Assembly (NCBI GenBank): GCA_022825885.1
Contig: JAJDVY010000050.1
Location: forward strand, 1-64,000
Direction: 5' to 3'
DNA: 64,000 nucleotides
DNA from: Nitrospirales bacterium
GTDB taxonomy: Bacteria; Nitrospirota; Nitrospiria; Nitrospirales; UBA8639
A model generated the notes under the pieces. The model saw nothing but the letters and a program-made list of their open reading frames with translations. It did not search any database and had not been told where the DNA came from. Shown here piece by piece: positions 62,598 to 64,000 of the stretch. How positions within the stretch are numbered: position 1 is the stretch's first letter; each line of letters begins with the position of its first letter. Made by a program: the position numbers and the translations under genes.

Positions 62598-64000
62598 TCA
62601 CCCTGCCTCCGCCACCAACACGCCGGACTCCAGGACTTCGGCAATCGCCTCCCGCAACAAGGCCAGGGTCTCTTTCCGAAGCGCGGAGACGCACAAGGCC
62701 CTTCGGCTGCGCTCAGGGGACGCCTGAAAACGCCGGTCGAGCACGTCCACGGCTTCCGGCGACAAACGATCACATTTGTTCATGACGAGGACCCGTGTCA
62801 CGTGTTGCAAGTCAAGTTCATGGAGGAGTCCTTCGACAACCTGTATTTGCTGATCACGATCCGGCGCACTCGCATCCACGACATGCAGCAACACGTCGGC
62901 TTGGTGAAGCTCGTCGAGCGTCGTCCGAAAGGCTTCCAGGAGATCACGGGGCAGGTCCCGAATGAATCCGACGGTATCGGTCAGAATCACGTGTCGTCCC
63001 GAGGGAAGCCTGAGCCGCCGATTCACGGTATCCAGGGTTTCAAACGGCTGATCTTTGGCCGAAACGCAGCTACGGGTCAAGGTGTTCAGCAAGGTGGATT
63101 TCCCGGCATTCGTATAGCCGACGATCGACACCACCGGAATCCCCCGGCGCAGTCGCTTGGGGCGTTGCTGTTCCCGTTGACGACTCAAGTCCTTCAACTC
63201 GCGTTCGAGGTGATGAATCCGGTCTCGCACCCGCCTCAGGTCGGTCTCCAGTTTGGTTTCACCGGGACCCCGAGCCCCGATGCCGCCTCCCAAACGGGAA
63301 AACGCCGTGCTGGATTGAGACAACCGCGGCAACCGATACTTCAGTTGTGCGAGTTCCACTTGAATTTTCCCTGCGCGTGAATGCGCCCTGCTGGCAAAGA
63401 TATCCAGGATCAACTGCGTTCGGTCGATGACCTTCAATTCGATCATCTCGGATAACGATTTGATCTGGGTCGGAGTCAGGTCACGGTCAAAAATCAACAG
63501 GTCGGCCCCGCTTTGCAGCGCGTGGATGATCACTTCGGTAATCTTTCCCACCCCCAACACGTACTTGGGATTGATCCGGGGCAATCGTTGCATCACCGTG
63601 CCGACCACCTGAATACCCTGCGACGCGGCCAAGTCCTGACATTCCCTCAGACGTTCTTCCTGATCGGACCGTCTTTCCTCCGTGACGCTGACCAGCAACG
63701 CACTGGCGCCGTCGTCCATTCGGCGAAGCGCCGGGGTCGCCCTGGAAATTTCAGCTTCCAGCGATTGCACGAACTGATCACATTGACACTGAAACGATTG
63801 GAAGCTCTGCGGGACCCAGGCCTCATACGCTTTGCCTTGCGGGTTGGGCGGCACCAAGTGAGCCAGCGAGATGGAAACCGGTTCTCCTCCGTTCCCCACT
63901 CCAAGGACCGCCATCAAATCCAAGCGCAGCAGCGCCAGGTCGGTCAGGTCGTCCTTGTTTAACGGTTGATTGTTGAGATGCGTGTGCACGAACCGGACGC
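62598..64000 (-). CDS. hflX: GTPase HflX (5' end beyond the window)
   Basis: At least 463 residues are visible. The start of the visible part, THLNNQPLNKDDLTDLALLRLDLMAVLGV, is an N-terminal extension seen in long HflX proteins, and the frame is open to the right edge, so the true start is probably outside. The GTPase part shows VSIVGYTNAGKSTLLNTL (G1), LTDTVGFIRDLPRDLLEAF (G3) and VMNKCD (G4). The glycine-rich linker GGGIGARGPGETKLETDRR-like region is present. HflX splits stalled ribosomes. A repeat-derived insert, SPERSRRA, lies near the C-terminus. Confidence 0.95.
   Translation of the reverse strand, partial: VRFVHTHLNNQPLNKDDLTDLALLRLDLMAVLGVGNGGEPVSISLAHLVPPNPQGKAYEAWVPQSFQSFQCQCDQFVQSLEAEISRATPALRRMDDGASALLVSVTEERRSDQEERLRECQDLAASQGIQVVGTVMQRLPRINPKYVLGVGKITEVIIHALQSGADLLIFDRDLTPTQIKSLSEMIELKVIDRTQLILDIFASRAHSRAGKIQVELAQLKYRLPRLSQSSTAFSRLGGGIGARGPGETKLETDLRRVRDRIHHLERELKDLSRQREQQRPKRLRRGIPVVSIVGYTNAGKSTLLNTLTRSCVSAKDQPFETLDTVNRRLRLPSGRHVILTDTVGFIRDLPRDLLEAFRTTLDELHQADVLLHVVDASAPDRDQQIQVVEGLLHELDLQHVTRVLVMNKCDRLSPEAVDVLDRRFQASPERSRRALCVSALRKETLALLREAIAEVLESGVLVAEAG
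62699..62718. repeat. Interspersed repeat core inside hflX
   Basis: CCCTTCGGCTGCGCTCAGGG matches the intergenic core found at 4.44, 9.92, 14.3 and 46.2 kb. It is read in frame as SPERSRRA between DRRFQA and LCVSALRKE, close to the G5 region. Confidence 0.8.

Noticed and set aside
62581-62694. N-terminal extension of endonuclease III up to 62694
   Set aside because: These residues come from another frame of hflX and are low complexity; the family start matches ATG 62580.

Overview
The window looks like a chromosomal segment of a Gram-negative, respiring bacterium, most plausibly from the phylum Nitrospirota. That assignment is an inference from gene content (a fused NuoCD, a complete Tol system without an adjacent pal, periplasmic c-type cytochromes, the hflX-nth-yicC-gmk-rpoZ-coaBC order) and is not proven. 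Core genes are GC-rich. The outer-membrane machinery (TolQRAB, ExbBD-TonB, a TonB-dependent receptor, an Slp lipoprotein, LPS-type glycosyltransferases) shows a diderm envelope.

Layout. 0-4.4 kb: the tail of an IS110-type transposase, then a minus-strand cluster midA-nuoA-nuoB-nuoCD. 4.4-10.4 kb: secA, with toxin-antitoxin debris on one side and enclosed by long inverted composite intergenic repeats. 10.4-17.8 kb: a TonB-dependent uptake locus (tandem-domain TonB-like protein, receptor, TPR protein, TonB, ExbB, ExbD). 17.8-22 kb: a DUF4143 ATPase, an Slp-like lipoprotein, a small TPR protein, a Panacea-type toxin-antitoxin pair and two tRNA genes. 22-35 kb: a putative periplasmic zinc peptidase, a UvrD-like helicase, a HEAT-repeat protein, two tandem cytochromes c, rodZ-like, pfkB, mtnP, miaA and mutL. 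35-44 kb: tolQRAB followed by a large coiled-coil lipoprotein, two tRNA genes, a TPR protein and an MltD-like lytic transglycosylase. 44-47 kb: a SUMF1-like protein, an unknown protein and a dense repeat field.

47-57.8 kb is an accessory island. It holds five glycosyltransferase genes or pieces, pyrE, a second DUF4143 ATPase between two 643-bp direct copies of a glycosyltransferase C-terminus, HicBA, a HicB-like remnant, a possible ATP-grasp-like protein and a decayed copy of the gene at 45.3-46.1 kb. 58-64 kb returns to a conserved housekeeping block, coaBC-rpoZ-gmk-yicC-nth-hflX, read on the minus strand; hflX runs off the right edge.

Two themes stand out. First, several families of short interspersed repeats fill most gaps, form VNTR-like expansions, and have entered reading frames (hflX, mltD, the edge of nuoB). 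Second, toxin-antitoxin modules appear in all stages of decay: intact (Panacea pair, HicBA), truncated (AbiEii-like, HicB-like) and internally deleted (an antitoxin-like N-terminus joined to a toxin-like C-terminus). No complete new defence system is evident. The most unusual candidates are the tandem-CTD exported TonB-like protein, the coiled-coil lipoprotein at the pal position of the tol cluster, the hendecad-repeat membrane protein and the glycosyltransferase island.
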